Assembly (NCBI RefSeq): GCF_042657185.1
Contig: NZ_JBHSNN010000012.1
Direction: 5' to 3' (one strand)
Length of the DNA: 64,000 bases
Source: Ureibacillus thermophilus
GTDB taxonomy: Bacteria > Bacillota > Bacilli > Bacillales_A > Planococcaceae
Notes under the pieces: model-generated
Told to the model about the DNA's origin: nothing
Databases searched by the model: none
What the model saw: the letters and a program-made list of their open reading frames with translations, nothing else
Position numbers and translations under genes: made by a program
Part shown: in pieces, positions 53,192 to 62,883 of the stretch
Layout: each line of letters opens with the position of its first letter
Position numbering within the stretch: position 1 is the stretch's first letter

Positions 53192-54304
53192 TTAATTAAG
53201 GTTAATCAGCTGCGCATAATAGTCTCCAGTTATCAATTCATCAACGATGACCAAATTTATAGCATAATTTGGTATTAATGACGTTCGATCAATCAATTGA
53301 CCGTTTGATATGATGATTGTGCCTTCATGTAAATAAACCCGCCCATTTATTTTTAAATTAATAAATCGATAGGAAGGATTAACGGCAGTAATTTGTTCAC
53401 GAAATGTCCAACCGGCATTGGAAATCACAACCATTCGTTCCGCCATTTCTTCACCATTTTTTTCTGTAGTGATAAAATAAACCATACTATTTTTATAAGA
53501 TTTTAAATCGCTTGCTGAAACTTTTTCTTTTCCAACGAAAATTGGATTTTCCGATTCAAAAGTAAATGTTTTTAACTCGTAGAATCTTGAAGTATTCTTA
53601 AACACTCCTGTTCTATTGTCATACATTTCTAAATTGTTTAGAACAATCGAATTTGAATATGGGTTAACAGATTGTATTTTGCCGCGATAGATATTTTTAA
53701 TCTTTACACCATCCACAGCTATATCCAATTCAGAAACGACAGATGAAGTGGCACTTGAAAACTTCAAAATTACTCGATCTCCCTCATTTAATGCACCTAA
53801 ACTCGCAATAGATTCTCCTTTTCTTATTTTTGTATTTTTATTGATGTAAAAAGTTTTAGATTCTGTATCATGATCCAATTTTACGCGAATAAATGTGCCT
53901 TTCGAGCTTATTTCCGTAACAACTCCCGTTTTTTCTTTACTATTTTTAGGAATGGTTCCTTGATTACTGTTTACCGTTCCCTTTAAATCCGTTACTTTTC
54001 TTAATGAAACCGTGGCTTCAACGGTCATTCCTTTTTTAAAACCTTCAATTGTCGTAAGCGTATTGTTAATAAAATAATTTGTATGCTGGTCAATATTTAA
54101 TGTAACTTTTGTTCCATTGTTACTTTTAATCACAATTTGTGTTGGGATACTTTCAGAATTACTTTTACCATTTTGGTTTTCTGAACTATAAATCACATCT
54201 TCAAGAATACCTTTGTAGATGGTTGCTGCATTTACTTTACCTACAGAGATCAGATTCATGAAGAACAATAAAACAATCATTATGTATATCCATTTCTTAC
54301 ACAA
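53192..54304 (-). CDS. Secreted repeat-containing protein of unknown function
   Basis: The 370-residue protein has a signal peptide (hydrophobic core YIMIVLLFFMNLISVG, cleavage near VNA-A). It has at least three similar beta-rich segments beginning IYKGILEDV, KEKTGVVTEISSKG and NIYRGKIQSVNPYSNSIVL. These resemble OB-like small barrels. There is no lipobox and no anchor. It starts at TTG 54304 behind GGAGGA. It probably acts with the SLH protein at the cell surface (inference from adjacency). Confidence 0.7.
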   Translation of the reverse strand: MCKKWIYIMIVLLFFMNLISVGKVNAATIYKGILEDVIYSSENQNGKSNSESIPTQIVIKSNNGTKVTLNIDQHTNYFINNTLTTIEGFKKGMTVEATVSLRKVTDLKGTVNSNQGTIPKNSKEKTGVVTEISSKGTFIRVKLDHDTESKTFYINKNTKIRKGESIASLGALNEGDRVILKFSSATSSVVSELDIAVDGVKIKNIYRGKIQSVNPYSNSIVLNNLEMYDNRTGVFKNTSRFYELKTFTFESENPIFVGKEKVSASDLKSYKNSMVYFITTEKNGEEMAERMVVISNAGWTFREQITAVNPSYRFINLKINGRVYLHEGTIIISNGQLIDRTSLIPNYAINLVIVDELITGDYYAQLINLN

Positions 54305-54447
54305 TGCTAAAATCCTCCTCTAATGTCCCATTTCATTCTCTATTCCATAGCAAGAAAAAAACTCCTAAATATTTTATCGGTATAAAAGCAGGTAAATTAA
54401 GGACTTACTGCCATTTATACAAAAATCTACATAAAATCATTTTAGAT

Positions 54448-54492
54448 AAAAAAAGCAATTTGGAAATGTATGATTTCCAAATTGCCCTTTTT
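54448..54492 (-). terminator. ysxC terminator
   Basis: A GCAATTTGGAAA/TTTCCAAATTGC stem and a T-run on the minus strand, about 15 bases beyond the ysxC stop. Confidence 0.85.
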
Positions 54493-54509
54493 CGTAGGTA
54501 TGTATGGAA

Positions 54510-55091
54510 TCACATGAACTTTTCAATTTCAGCCCATGTTTCTTCCACTCCTAATCCTGTTTCAGCCGAGAAAAGAATGAGAGGTTCATCTTTTTCCATT
54601 TTTAATGTTTCTCGTACAATTTTTTTATGTTTATCCCATCTGCCTCTTGGAATTTTATCTGCTTTTGTTGCAATGACAATGGAAGGGATATTGTAATACT
54701 TTAAAAAATTATACATCATTTTATCATCTTCTGTCGGTGCATGCCGCAAATCAATAATTAAAAGGACTGCTTTTAATCCAGCGCGGCCGGTCATATACCG
54801 TTCAATCATTTTCCCCCAAGCTTCCCGCTCTTTCTTTGATACTTTGGCATAGCCATAGCCTGGAACGTCCACAAAAAACAGCACTTCATTAATTTTATAA
54901 AAATTGAGCGTTTGTGTTTTTCCAGGCTTTGATGACGTACGAGCCAAGGATTTCCGATTGACCATCTTATTGATGAAAGAAGATTTACCGACATTGGAAC
55001 GGCCGGCTAAGGCGAATTCAGGAAGACCTGCATCAGGATATTGCTCCGGCTTTACAGCACTGATTACGAATTCCGCTTGATTTACCTTCAT
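54510..55091 (-). CDS. ysxC: Ribosome biogenesis GTP-binding protein YsxC/EngB
   Basis: An essential GTPase for 50S assembly. The 193 residues have G1 GRSNVGKSS, the switch SSKPGKTQTLNFY, G3 DVPGYGYA and G4 ATKADK. Its ATG follows the lonA TAG stop directly, so the two are coupled. In B. subtilis ysxC leads into hemA, but here two surface-protein genes intervene. Confidence 0.97.
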   Translation of the reverse strand: MKVNQAEFVISAVKPEQYPDAGLPEFALAGRSNVGKSSFINKMVNRKSLARTSSKPGKTQTLNFYKINEVLFFVDVPGYGYAKVSKKEREAWGKMIERYMTGRAGLKAVLLIIDLRHAPTEDDKMMYNFLKYYNIPSIVIATKADKIPRGRWDKHKKIVRETLKMEKDEPLILFSAETGLGVEETWAEIEKFM

Positions 55092-57410
55092 CTAAAATCC
55101 TCCAACAAGGGCGATTTTCAACACTTCTTCCGCAGTTTTTACCGGCTTGAATGTTAGCTGTTCGCGGACTGTTTCAGGAATATCATCAATATCCCGCTCA
55201 TTATCTTGAGGAATGATAATCGTTGTAAGACCTGCACGATGCGCACCCAAAGATTTTTCCTTCAGGCCGCCAATTGGCAATACTCGCCCTCTAAGTGTGA
55301 TTTCGCCCGTCATGCCTACTTCTTTTTTGATTGGCTTATTGGAAATGGCAGATACAAGTGCTGTCGCAATGGTAATACCCGCTGATGGTCCATCTTTAGG
55401 TACCGCTCCTTCTGGGACGTGAATATGAATATCGTGCTGCTCAAAATAGTCTGCATCTAGGTTAAGCCGTTCCGATAAAGATCGGACGTAAGACAGGGCT
55501 GTTTGAGCAGATTCTTTCATTACATCCCCAAGCTTTCCTGTTAGAAGCAGTTTTCCTTTTCCAGGAGTTAATGATACTTCAATTTGAAGGGTATCTCCGC
55601 CAACAGTCGTATATGCTAAGCCGGTTGCTACCCCTATTTGGTCTTCCAATTCCGCTTGACCATAGCGATATTTATGTTTGCCTAACATTTCAATTAATGT
55701 TTTTGAATTAACCGTCACCCGTTTACGTTCGCCGGAAACAATAACTTTCGCCACTTTTCGGCATACCGCAGCGATTTGGCGTTGAAGTCCCCGAACCCCA
55801 GCTTCCCGCGTATAATAGCGGATTAAATCTACAATTGCTTCTTCTTTAAAAACAATTTGTGATTTTTTCAAGCCGTTTTCTTCCAACTGTTTCGGAATGA
55901 GATGATTTTTTGCGATTTGCAATTTTTCCATTTCTGTATAACCGGAGATAGAAATGACTTCCATACGGTCTAATAGCGGACCTGGAATCGTGCTTAAATC
56001 GTTCGCAGTCGCAATAAACATCACTTGCGATAAGTCATACGGCTCTTCGATGTAATGGTCGCTGAATGTATGATTTTGTTCAGGGTCCAATACTTCCAGC
56101 ATAGCTGCAGAAGGATCTCCTCTGAAATCATTGGACATTTTATCGATTTCATCCAATAAAAATACCGGGTTGATCGTGCCAGCCTTTTTCATGCCTTGAA
56201 TAATGCGCCCTGGCATAGCTCCTACATAAGTGCGTCTGTGTCCGCGAATTTCCGACTCGTCTCGAACACCGCCAAGAGAAATCCGGACAAATTTGCGGTT
56301 CAAACTTTCTGCAATGGATCTTGCAAGGGACGTTTTTCCGACGCCTGGAGGACCAACTAAACAAAGGATTGGACCTCGAAGGGAATTTTTTAATTGCCGT
56401 ACAGACAAATATTCCAAAATGCGCTCTTTGACTTTTTCCAAACCATCATGATCGCGGTCTAAAATTTCTTCCGCTACTCTAATATCAAGTCTATCTTCTG
56501 TTTTCTCTTTCCAAGGAATCGTAACAAGCCATTCAATATAATTGCGAATCACGCCGCTTTCAGCACTTGCAGCTGGCAATTTTTCATAGCGGTCAAGCTC
56601 TTTCAATGCCGCTTTTTGAGTGGATTCAGGCATGCCAGCCTCTTCAATTCGTTTTTTAAGGTCTGCAATTTCTCCGCTTTTTCCTTCACGGTCTCCAAGT
56701 TCCGCTTGAATCGCTTTCATTTGTTCACGCAAATAATATTCCTTTTGCGTGCGCTCCATTGCTTGCTTTACTTTTGTAGAGATTTTCTTTTCTAAATTCA
56801 ATACTTCCTGTTCATCATGCAAGCGAATCATTAAATGATCCAATCGTTTTTTAATATTGAACATGCTGAGGACTTCTTGCTTTTCCGCTATTTTAAAAGG
56901 CAAATGGGAAGCGATGATATCGGCCAGTCTTCCAGGCTCCTCGATATCCATAACTGCTTGAATCGTTTCAGCAGTAATTTTATTGGAAGCCTTCGCATAT
57001 TTTTCAAAATAATTCATCACGGTGCGCATTAATGCTTCCGTTTCAACGTCTTTTTCTTTTGAATCTTCGTGCAATTCAATATCTACGGTTGTAAAATCAT
57101 CATTTTCCTGGTATTTGATAATTTTGCCTCGGCAAATTCCTTCCACGAGAATTCGCAATGTACCATTCGGCAGTTTCAACATTTGTTTGACAGAGACATA
57201 TGTCCCAATCATGTATAAATCTTCTTTCTCCGGCATTTCTACACGCATATCCTTTTGAGCCGTCAAGAAGATTTTGTTGTCATTCACCATCGCATGTTCT
57301 AAAGCAGCAACGGAACGTTTTCTTCCTACATCAATATGTAAAACCATTGAAGGGAAAACGAGTAGTCCGCGCAAAGGGAGCAACGGAACATTTTTCTTTA
57401 TTTCAGCCAT
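55092..57410 (-). CDS. lon: ATP-dependent protease La (LonA)
   Basis: A cytoplasmic AAA+ protease degrading misfolded and regulatory proteins. The 772 residues comprise the N-terminal LAN domain, the coiled-coil linker, and Walker A GPPGVGKTSLARS with FLLDEIDKM. The protease domain has its catalytic Ser in KDGPSAGITIATAL. ATG 57410 is accepted. lonB, found between clpX and lonA in B. subtilis, is absent. Confidence 0.98.
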   Translation of the reverse strand: MAEIKKNVPLLPLRGLLVFPSMVLHIDVGRKRSVAALEHAMVNDNKIFLTAQKDMRVEMPEKEDLYMIGTYVSVKQMLKLPNGTLRILVEGICRGKIIKYQENDDFTTVDIELHEDSKEKDVETEALMRTVMNYFEKYAKASNKITAETIQAVMDIEEPGRLADIIASHLPFKIAEKQEVLSMFNIKKRLDHLMIRLHDEQEVLNLEKKISTKVKQAMERTQKEYYLREQMKAIQAELGDREGKSGEIADLKKRIEEAGMPESTQKAALKELDRYEKLPAASAESGVIRNYIEWLVTIPWKEKTEDRLDIRVAEEILDRDHDGLEKVKERILEYLSVRQLKNSLRGPILCLVGPPGVGKTSLARSIAESLNRKFVRISLGGVRDESEIRGHRRTYVGAMPGRIIQGMKKAGTINPVFLLDEIDKMSNDFRGDPSAAMLEVLDPEQNHTFSDHYIEEPYDLSQVMFIATANDLSTIPGPLLDRMEVISISGYTEMEKLQIAKNHLIPKQLEENGLKKSQIVFKEEAIVDLIRYYTREAGVRGLQRQIAAVCRKVAKVIVSGERKRVTVNSKTLIEMLGKHKYRYGQAELEDQIGVATGLAYTTVGGDTLQIEVSLTPGKGKLLLTGKLGDVMKESAQTALSYVRSLSERLNLDADYFEQHDIHIHVPEGAVPKDGPSAGITIATALVSAISNKPIKKEVGMTGEITLRGRVLPIGGLKEKSLGAHRAGLTTIIIPQDNERDIDDIPETVREQLTFKPVKTAEEVLKIALVGGF

Positions 57411-57620
57411 GCGGGTTCCTCACCTCCATTATGATACTAACGAATGCACCCGCTTCTGCAAGTTTTAGTATGTGAAAAAATAAGAAGTTTTCACTTGGAT
57501 TTACATAGCAATTTTAAAATTTTTTCTTTCATGGAGCATTAATTAACAATAGTTTATTCAAAAAATAAGTTAAAGAATTATCAAAAATATTTTTTTAAAA
57601 AATGTCATTCGAATTTTCGT

Positions 57621-57677
57621 GATAAAGAGCTGACTCACGAGAAATGCATGGTGCACATTCGCAGTCAGCTCTTTATG
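57621..57677 (-). terminator. clpX terminator
   Basis: An AAAGAGCTGACT stem pairing with AGTCAGCTCTTT around a long loop, on the minus strand past clpX. Confidence 0.75.
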
Positions 57678-57708
57678 AAATAAAACTTTTGAATTGCTTG
57701 TTTCTAAC

Positions 57709-58983
57709 TTATGCAGAAGTTTTTTTATTGTCCTTTAAATCTTTCAATTCAGTGCCATCGTTCAAAATTAATTTCGGCTGTGCTTTTTCTGTAATGGTTT
57801 CTTTTGTGACGATGCATTTCACAATATCATCGCGGGATGGCAATTCATACATCATGTCAAGCATAATATTTTCAATAATTGAGCGAAGTCCACGGGCACC
57901 TGTTTTGCGTTCAATAGCTTCTTTCGCAATTGCTTGAAGCGCTTCTTCCTCAAATTCCAACTCTACATTATCCAATTCCAGCATTTTTTGATACTGTTTC
58001 ACTAAAGCATTTTTCGGCTCTGTTAAAATTCGCACCAATGCTTCTTCATTTAATTGTTCAAGTGTGGCAATCACAGGCAAACGGCCAATAAATTCTGGAA
58101 TTAGACCAAATTTTAATAAATCTTCTGGAATTAATTGTGAAATCAAGGAATCGCTTTCCACATTTTTATTTTTCGCATCTGAACCAAAGCCAATGACTTT
58201 CTGGCCTAAGCGGCGTTTAATAATATTTTCAATTCCATCGAAAGCCCCGCCGACGATAAATAGAATATTGGTTGTATCAATTTGCAAAAACTCTTGATGC
58301 GGATGTTTTCGTCCTCCTTGAGGCGGAACGCTTGCCACTGTACCTTCAAGAATTTTTAAGAGAGCTTGTTGAACACCTTCGCCGGACACGTCACGTGTAA
58401 TGGAAGGATTTTCAGATTTGCGGGCAATTTTGTCAATTTCATCTATATAAATAATTCCTTTTTCCGCTCTTTCAATATCATAATCAGCCGCTTGAATTAA
58501 TTTTAACAAAATATTTTCTACGTCTTCTCCTACATACCCTGCTTCTGTTAATGAAGTTGCATCAGCAATGGCAAATGGAACATTCAAAATTCTTGCAAGG
58601 GTCTGAGCAAGCAACGTTTTCCCGCTTCCTGTAGGTCCAATAAGAATAATATTGGACTTTGACAACTCCACATCATCTATTTTACTATTTGAATTGATTC
58701 GTTTGTAATGGTTATATACAGCTACTGCAAGCGCTTTTTTTGCGCGTTCTTGTCCAATCACATACTCATCTAAAATGCTTAAAATTTCTTTCGGTTTTGG
58801 CACATCTTGAAAATCGATTTCCTCTTCTGTGCCTAATTCCTCAACTACAATTTCGGAACAAAGCTCAATACATTCGTCACAAATATAAACACCAGGGCCA
58901 GCTACTAATTTTCGTACCTGTTCCTGAGGCTTTCCACAAAAAGAACACTTTAAATTGCCTTTTTCATCATTAAATTTAAACAA
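57709..58983 (-). CDS. clpX: ClpXP ATPase subunit ClpX
   Basis: An AAA+ unfoldase for ClpP. The 424 residues contain the C4 zinc finger (CSFCGKPQEQV ... CDECIELC), Walker A GPTGSGKTLLAQT, Walker B IIYIDEIDK, and sensor regions. The start is a TTG (58983) behind AGGGGTGAA; FKFNDEKGNLKCSFCG is the family N-terminus. It follows tig as in Bacillus. Confidence 0.97.
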   Translation of the reverse strand: MFKFNDEKGNLKCSFCGKPQEQVRKLVAGPGVYICDECIELCSEIVVEELGTEEEIDFQDVPKPKEILSILDEYVIGQERAKKALAVAVYNHYKRINSNSKIDDVELSKSNIILIGPTGSGKTLLAQTLARILNVPFAIADATSLTEAGYVGEDVENILLKLIQAADYDIERAEKGIIYIDEIDKIARKSENPSITRDVSGEGVQQALLKILEGTVASVPPQGGRKHPHQEFLQIDTTNILFIVGGAFDGIENIIKRRLGQKVIGFGSDAKNKNVESDSLISQLIPEDLLKFGLIPEFIGRLPVIATLEQLNEEALVRILTEPKNALVKQYQKMLELDNVELEFEEEALQAIAKEAIERKTGARGLRSIIENIMLDMMYELPSRDDIVKCIVTKETITEKAQPKLILNDGTELKDLKDNKKTSA

Positions 58984-59100
58984 TTTGTTTCACCCCTATT
59001 CAAGCAACAATCTTACAAGATATTGAGCACTTTAGCAAACAAGAAGTATTAAATGCCCACTTTTTTATCTGTAAGTATGTAAAAAAAATTATGGTTGGTA

Positions 59101-59140
59101 CAAAACAAGGCACGGTAGTATACGCCGTACCTTGTTTTAG
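59101..59140 (-). terminator. tig terminator
   Basis: AAACAAGGTACGG pairs with CCGTGCCTTGTTT, followed by T-rich sequence on the minus strand, about 50 bases beyond the tig stop. Confidence 0.75.
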
Positions 59141-59190
59141 AAAAATATTTAATTAATTCCACTACGCTAAATTGTAAAGGAAAGCAAAAA

Positions 59191-60483
59191 TTATTCAGTA
59201 ATTTTTGCATGCTCAACTAAAAACTCAACTGTTTTTTGTGTGCGGATATCGTTTTCTAAAATTTCTGTTGTACCGCCTAAAGCAGTAATAATTTTTTCTT
59301 TATCCATTTTGAATTGGTCAACCATTTTTTCAAGCTCTTTGTCGATATCTTCTTGTGTCACTTCGATGTTTTCTGCTTTAGCGATTGCTTCTAGTGTTAA
59401 TGAAATGCGCACGCGAGTTTCAGCATCTTCTCTGAATTGTTCATGCAAGTCTTCCTCTGTTTGACCAGAGAATTGATAATAAAGGTCTAAAGACATTCCT
59501 TGCATTTGTAGGCGTTGAGCAAATTCATCAATCATACGGTGAATTTCGTTGTGAATCATTGCTTCTGGAATTTCCATTTCAGCATTCTCAGCTGCTTTTT
59601 CTACTAATTCATCGCGAAGTGTGCTTTCTGCTTCATTTTTCTTTTGTTCAGCTAATCTTTCTTTTATTTTGTTGCGCAATTCTTCAACTGATTCAACTTC
59701 TGGATCTGCTTCTTTTGCAAATTCGTCGTTTAATTCTGGCAATACTTTTGTTTTTACTTCTTTTACAGTTACTTTGAAAGTTGCATCTTTGCCAGCAAGT
59801 TCTTCCGCATGATATTCTTCAGGGAATGTTACTTGGATGTCTTTAGATTCGCCAGCTTTTAAGCCAACTAATTGTTCTTCAAAGCCAGGGATGAATTGGC
59901 CAGAACCGATTTCTAAAGGATAGTCTTCCCCTTTTCCGCCTTCAAATGCTTCATCGCCAAGGAAACCTTCGAAGTCGATTACAGCAATATCGCCTTCAAC
60001 GATTGGTTCATCTTCTTTAATTTCATATTCTGCTTTGCGGTTTAATAAGTTTTGGATTTGTTCTTCCACTTCTTCATCTGTAACTTCAGTGCTTAATTTT
60101 TTCACTTCTAAACCTTTATATTCACCTAGTTTTGGTTCAGGTTTAACCGTTACAGTTGCAGTAAATGTAAAATCTTTATCTTTTTCGAAACCATCAAGTT
60201 CGCCGATTTCTGGATAATCAACTGGGAAAATACCAGTTTCATCAACAGCTTTTGAATATTCTTCTGGAACTAAAATTTCTAAAGCGTCTTGGTATAGAGC
60301 TTCTACGCCAAATCGCTTTTCAAAGATTTTGCGTGGCACTTTTCCTTTACGGAATCCAGGTACATTAATTTGTTTTACGATTTTTTGGAATGCTTGATCA
60401 AGAGCTTGGTTCACTTTTTCAGCAGGAACTTCAATTGTTAATACTCCAGTGTTTGCATCTTTTTTTTCCCATTTTGCAGACAT
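59191..60483 (-). CDS. tig: Trigger factor
   Basis: A ribosome-bound chaperone and peptidyl-prolyl isomerase. The 430 residues include the ribosome-binding signature GFRKGKVPRKIFEKRFG (about 42-58), the FKBP-type PPIase domain at about 155-245 (GDIAVIDFEGFLGDEAFEGGKGEDYPLEIG in part), and the C-terminal chaperone domain. ATG 60483 is accepted. Confidence 0.97.
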   Translation of the reverse strand: MSAKWEKKDANTGVLTIEVPAEKVNQALDQAFQKIVKQINVPGFRKGKVPRKIFEKRFGVEALYQDALEILVPEEYSKAVDETGIFPVDYPEIGELDGFEKDKDFTFTATVTVKPEPKLGEYKGLEVKKLSTEVTDEEVEEQIQNLLNRKAEYEIKEDEPIVEGDIAVIDFEGFLGDEAFEGGKGEDYPLEIGSGQFIPGFEEQLVGLKAGESKDIQVTFPEEYHAEELAGKDATFKVTVKEVKTKVLPELNDEFAKEADPEVESVEELRNKIKERLAEQKKNEAESTLRDELVEKAAENAEMEIPEAMIHNEIHRMIDEFAQRLQMQGMSLDLYYQFSGQTEEDLHEQFREDAETRVRISLTLEAIAKAENIEVTQEDIDKELEKMVDQFKMDKEKIITALGGTTEILENDIRTQKTVEFLVEHAKITE

Positions 60484-60596
60484 ATAGTAATACCTCCAAA
60501 AATAAATTACATAATTTTCATCATAAACAAAAGTTTACACGATTTTGACAACCATTTTAGTATATCATAAGTAGCCTGAGTTTCAACATTTTCATA

Positions 60597-61589
60597 TTAC
60601 TGCAGTTCGGACAACTTTTCTAATTCTTGTATGAAGCGATAAATTTCTTCATCGGCTCCACCGTTTTTGCCAAACATTTGATATACAAAATCAATATAAT
60701 TTTGTGCCACTTTCTGCGGTTCAAAATCCAACCACTCAAAAGGATACGTTACAATTGAATGTTTTGCAATTAAATATTCTACCATTTCCAAAATGGAAGG
60801 ATCTTGTTGCAATTTTTCATTCACTATATTTGAAATCATTTTATATTGTGGCAACTCTGTTGGCAACCCAATTTTCGAAGGATTTACCACAATCATCCTG
60901 TTAAATTTTTTCATTTCCAATTCTATGTCGATTTTTTGCTCATTCATCAAAATGAGAATGAGGCTTTTTACAAAAGGATGAGTGTGGCTATGTTCAGCTA
61001 TATTTTTCAGTTGCTTAAGAATGGGGCGGATATTTAAATAAGACATCTCGTTGATTTTTTTCACTTGCTGTGATGCATCGAATCCCAAAAAAACATCCAA
61101 TTCATATTGCTCTAATTCGAATTGACTAACTACTGTATTCTCCTCTTGCTTTTCCATTCCCTCACTAATAGTAGCATTTAATTCTCTCAGCCTCTTAAAT
61201 TGTTCCAACCTTTCTTGAGGAATCACACCTTCTTCAAGCAAGGAAGAAATAATTTTTTCAACTTTTTTATATTCTTTTAATTGCAGACAAATACTTAAAT
61301 AAAGTTCCATGATTTCAAAATACATGGATGGACCAAGGCTAAGAAGTCTCTCGCACACTTCCTTTGCTTTTTCATAAGATTTTGATTCATATAATGAGTA
61401 GGCGTAAATGCTCAATAATTGTTCATCATCATCTTCATATTGCAACGCTTCCTCAAAATATTGATTCGCCTTTTCAAATTGATTATTTCTCAAATATTTC
61501 AACGCCTCAGAATAGAGCCGTTCCACCGTTCCAGGAAATACAATAACATTTTGGAAAGTGGTGTAGGAAGAAGATTTCTTATGTTTCAC
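60597..61589 (-). CDS. TPR-repeat protein (YsoA-like)
   Basis: The 330-residue soluble protein has tetratricopeptide-like repeats in its first 140 residues (LYSEALKYLRNNQFEKANQYFEEALQY, YAYSLYESKSYEKAKEVCERLL). A helical C-terminal half of unknown function follows. A YsoA-like gene sits in this position in B. subtilis. GTG 61589 is spaced correctly from GGAG; GTG 61598 overlaps it. A scaffold role is inference. Confidence 0.8.
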   Translation of the reverse strand: MKHKKSSSYTTFQNVIVFPGTVERLYSEALKYLRNNQFEKANQYFEEALQYEDDDEQLLSIYAYSLYESKSYEKAKEVCERLLSLGPSMYFEIMELYLSICLQLKEYKKVEKIISSLLEEGVIPQERLEQFKRLRELNATISEGMEKQEENTVVSQFELEQYELDVFLGFDASQQVKKINEMSYLNIRPILKQLKNIAEHSHTHPFVKSLILILMNEQKIDIELEMKKFNRMIVVNPSKIGLPTELPQYKMISNIVNEKLQQDPSILEMVEYLIAKHSIVTYPFEWLDFEPQKVAQNYIDFVYQMFGKNGGADEEIYRFIQELEKLSELQ

Positions 61590-61784
61590 TTTTTTCACTC
61601 CATGATGTATTAGAAAATGTTTGAATGTCCCTATTTTTAAAAAATGCTTTTTATTCTATAATTCCCTTCTATGTATCATTTCAACCTAAAAACAACATAA
61701 CTCCTATTATATTAAAAGATTTCAATATTTTTTAACGGTTTTTTCTTCCATTAAACAAAAATTTCATAAACCTTCACAACATAA

Positions 61785-61819
61785 TAAAAACGGGATGAAA
61801 CGCTAAAAAGTTTCATCCC
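61785..61819 (-). terminator. Terminator of the DnaA-domain-like gene
   Basis: GGGATGAAAC/GTTTCATCCC stem (10 bp, 8-base loop) and T-rich tail on the minus strand. It overlaps the last codons of the upstream gene. Confidence 0.8.
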
Positions 61820-62226
61820 TTCATTATTTTATGAAAAGTTACCTCATGATGTGCCCTTGTCTCTAAAAAAACGACTTTCTTCTCCAACTCTTTAACCTTT
61901 TTTTGCAATCGATTTATCATCATATTTTGCTGGAGAATAAACGTTTTTATTTCTTCATAAGTAGTTTTTGAGTGAATAAGAGGCAACTCATTGGATTCTT
62001 TATTCACAATTTGAATTTCGGCTTTTTTTCCGGTCATTTCTTCCACCGTCAAAGCAATGATTTTTTTATACCGATGATTTAAACATTCTTTTGTAAATTG
62101 GCTGTCTGTAAAAACATCAAGCACTTCTCCGCTCCATTCACCTTCCGTTTTTGCAAAGTACAGATCATAACTTGCCTTAGGAATTTTCCAACGAATCCGC
62201 TCCAATACTTTCGGCCAAAATTCCAT
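61813..62226 (-). CDS. Stand-alone DnaA domain-I-like protein with coiled coil
   Basis: The 137-residue protein resembles the N-terminal domain of DnaA: FWPKVLERIRWKIPKASYDLYF, then a beta/helix region (TDSQFTKECLNHRYKKIIALTVEEMTGKKAEIQIV). A linker and a coiled coil follow (MMINRLQKKVKELEKKVVFLE). There is no ATPase or DNA-binding domain. ATG 62226 is spaced well from AAAAGGATG; an upstream start is less likely. DnaA domain I binds regulators and helicase, so a DnaA or helicase modulator is conceivable. No characterised homologue is known to me. Confidence 0.65.
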   Translation of the reverse strand: MEFWPKVLERIRWKIPKASYDLYFAKTEGEWSGEVLDVFTDSQFTKECLNHRYKKIIALTVEEMTGKKAEIQIVNKESNELPLIHSKTTYEEIKTFILQQNMMINRLQKKVKELEKKVVFLETRAHHEVTFHKIMKG

Positions 62227-62341
62227 GATGTTCATCCTTTTCTTCGCCAAAAATCGCTCTAACCACATTGTGGCAGAATTTCTTGAAATTTAATCAGCCC
62301 GCCCGCCAACATTTTGTAGAATATTTATTTCAAATTGCTAT

Positions 62342-62388
62342 AAAAAATAAAAAGGAACGCCAAAGAAATTTAGCGCTCCTTTTTATTC
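62342..62388 (-). terminator. Terminator overlapping the MaoC gene end
   Basis: AAAAAGGAGCGCTAAA pairs with TTTGGCGTTCCTTTTT on the minus strand, with a T-run. It starts inside the last codons of the MaoC gene. Confidence 0.8.
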
Positions 62389-62807
62389 AATAAAAATTTG
62401 TATTCAGCAGCAACAACGGTTTCCCCAGTCTGTTTCTTAATTTCTTGATGGAAAGCGATTACACCTTTACCGTTGCCTTTATCTATTAAATCGGTTACTT
62501 TTAGTTCCAAAAAGATTGTATCCCCGATAAAGGTCGGTTTGATAAATCGCAATTTTTCGATTCCATAGAAAGCAGCGATAACGTTAGGGCTCATTTCGAG
62601 AAGGCCTGTACCGATGGACAATACGAGCAAACCATGGGCAATCCGTTGTTTGAAGATTGTTTGTTTCGCATATTCCGAATCCATATGCAACGGAAAGAAG
62701 TCTCCGCTGACACCCGCAAAATTCACAATATCGCTTTCCGTAATGGTCCGCCCTGAAGACGTCCATGATTCTCCAATTTCATATTCTTCAAAAGGTTTAG
62801 TTAACAT
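62370..62807 (-). CDS. MaoC-like (R)-specific enoyl-CoA hydratase
   Basis: The 145-residue hotdog-fold protein has the hydratase-2 motif VSGDFFPLHMDSEYAKQT with catalytic Asp and His. IAHGLLVLSIGTGLLE and FIKPTFIGDTIFLELKVTD follow. It probably hydrates (R)-enoyl-CoA in fatty-acid or polyester metabolism; the substrate is unknown. It is unrelated in position to the bioY-linked hotdog genes. ATG 62807 follows AAGGAGAG. Confidence 0.85.
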   Translation of the reverse strand: MLTKPFEEYEIGESWTSSGRTITESDIVNFAGVSGDFFPLHMDSEYAKQTIFKQRIAHGLLVLSIGTGLLEMSPNVIAAFYGIEKLRFIKPTFIGDTIFLELKVTDLIDKGNGKGVIAFHQEIKKQTGETVVAAEYKFLLNKKER

Positions 62808-62883
62808 TCCTTCTCTCCTTTAAATTTCCCAGTGAAAAGCAGCTACTCCATTTTATGCATACACTCTTTTCAATATGAGCCCA

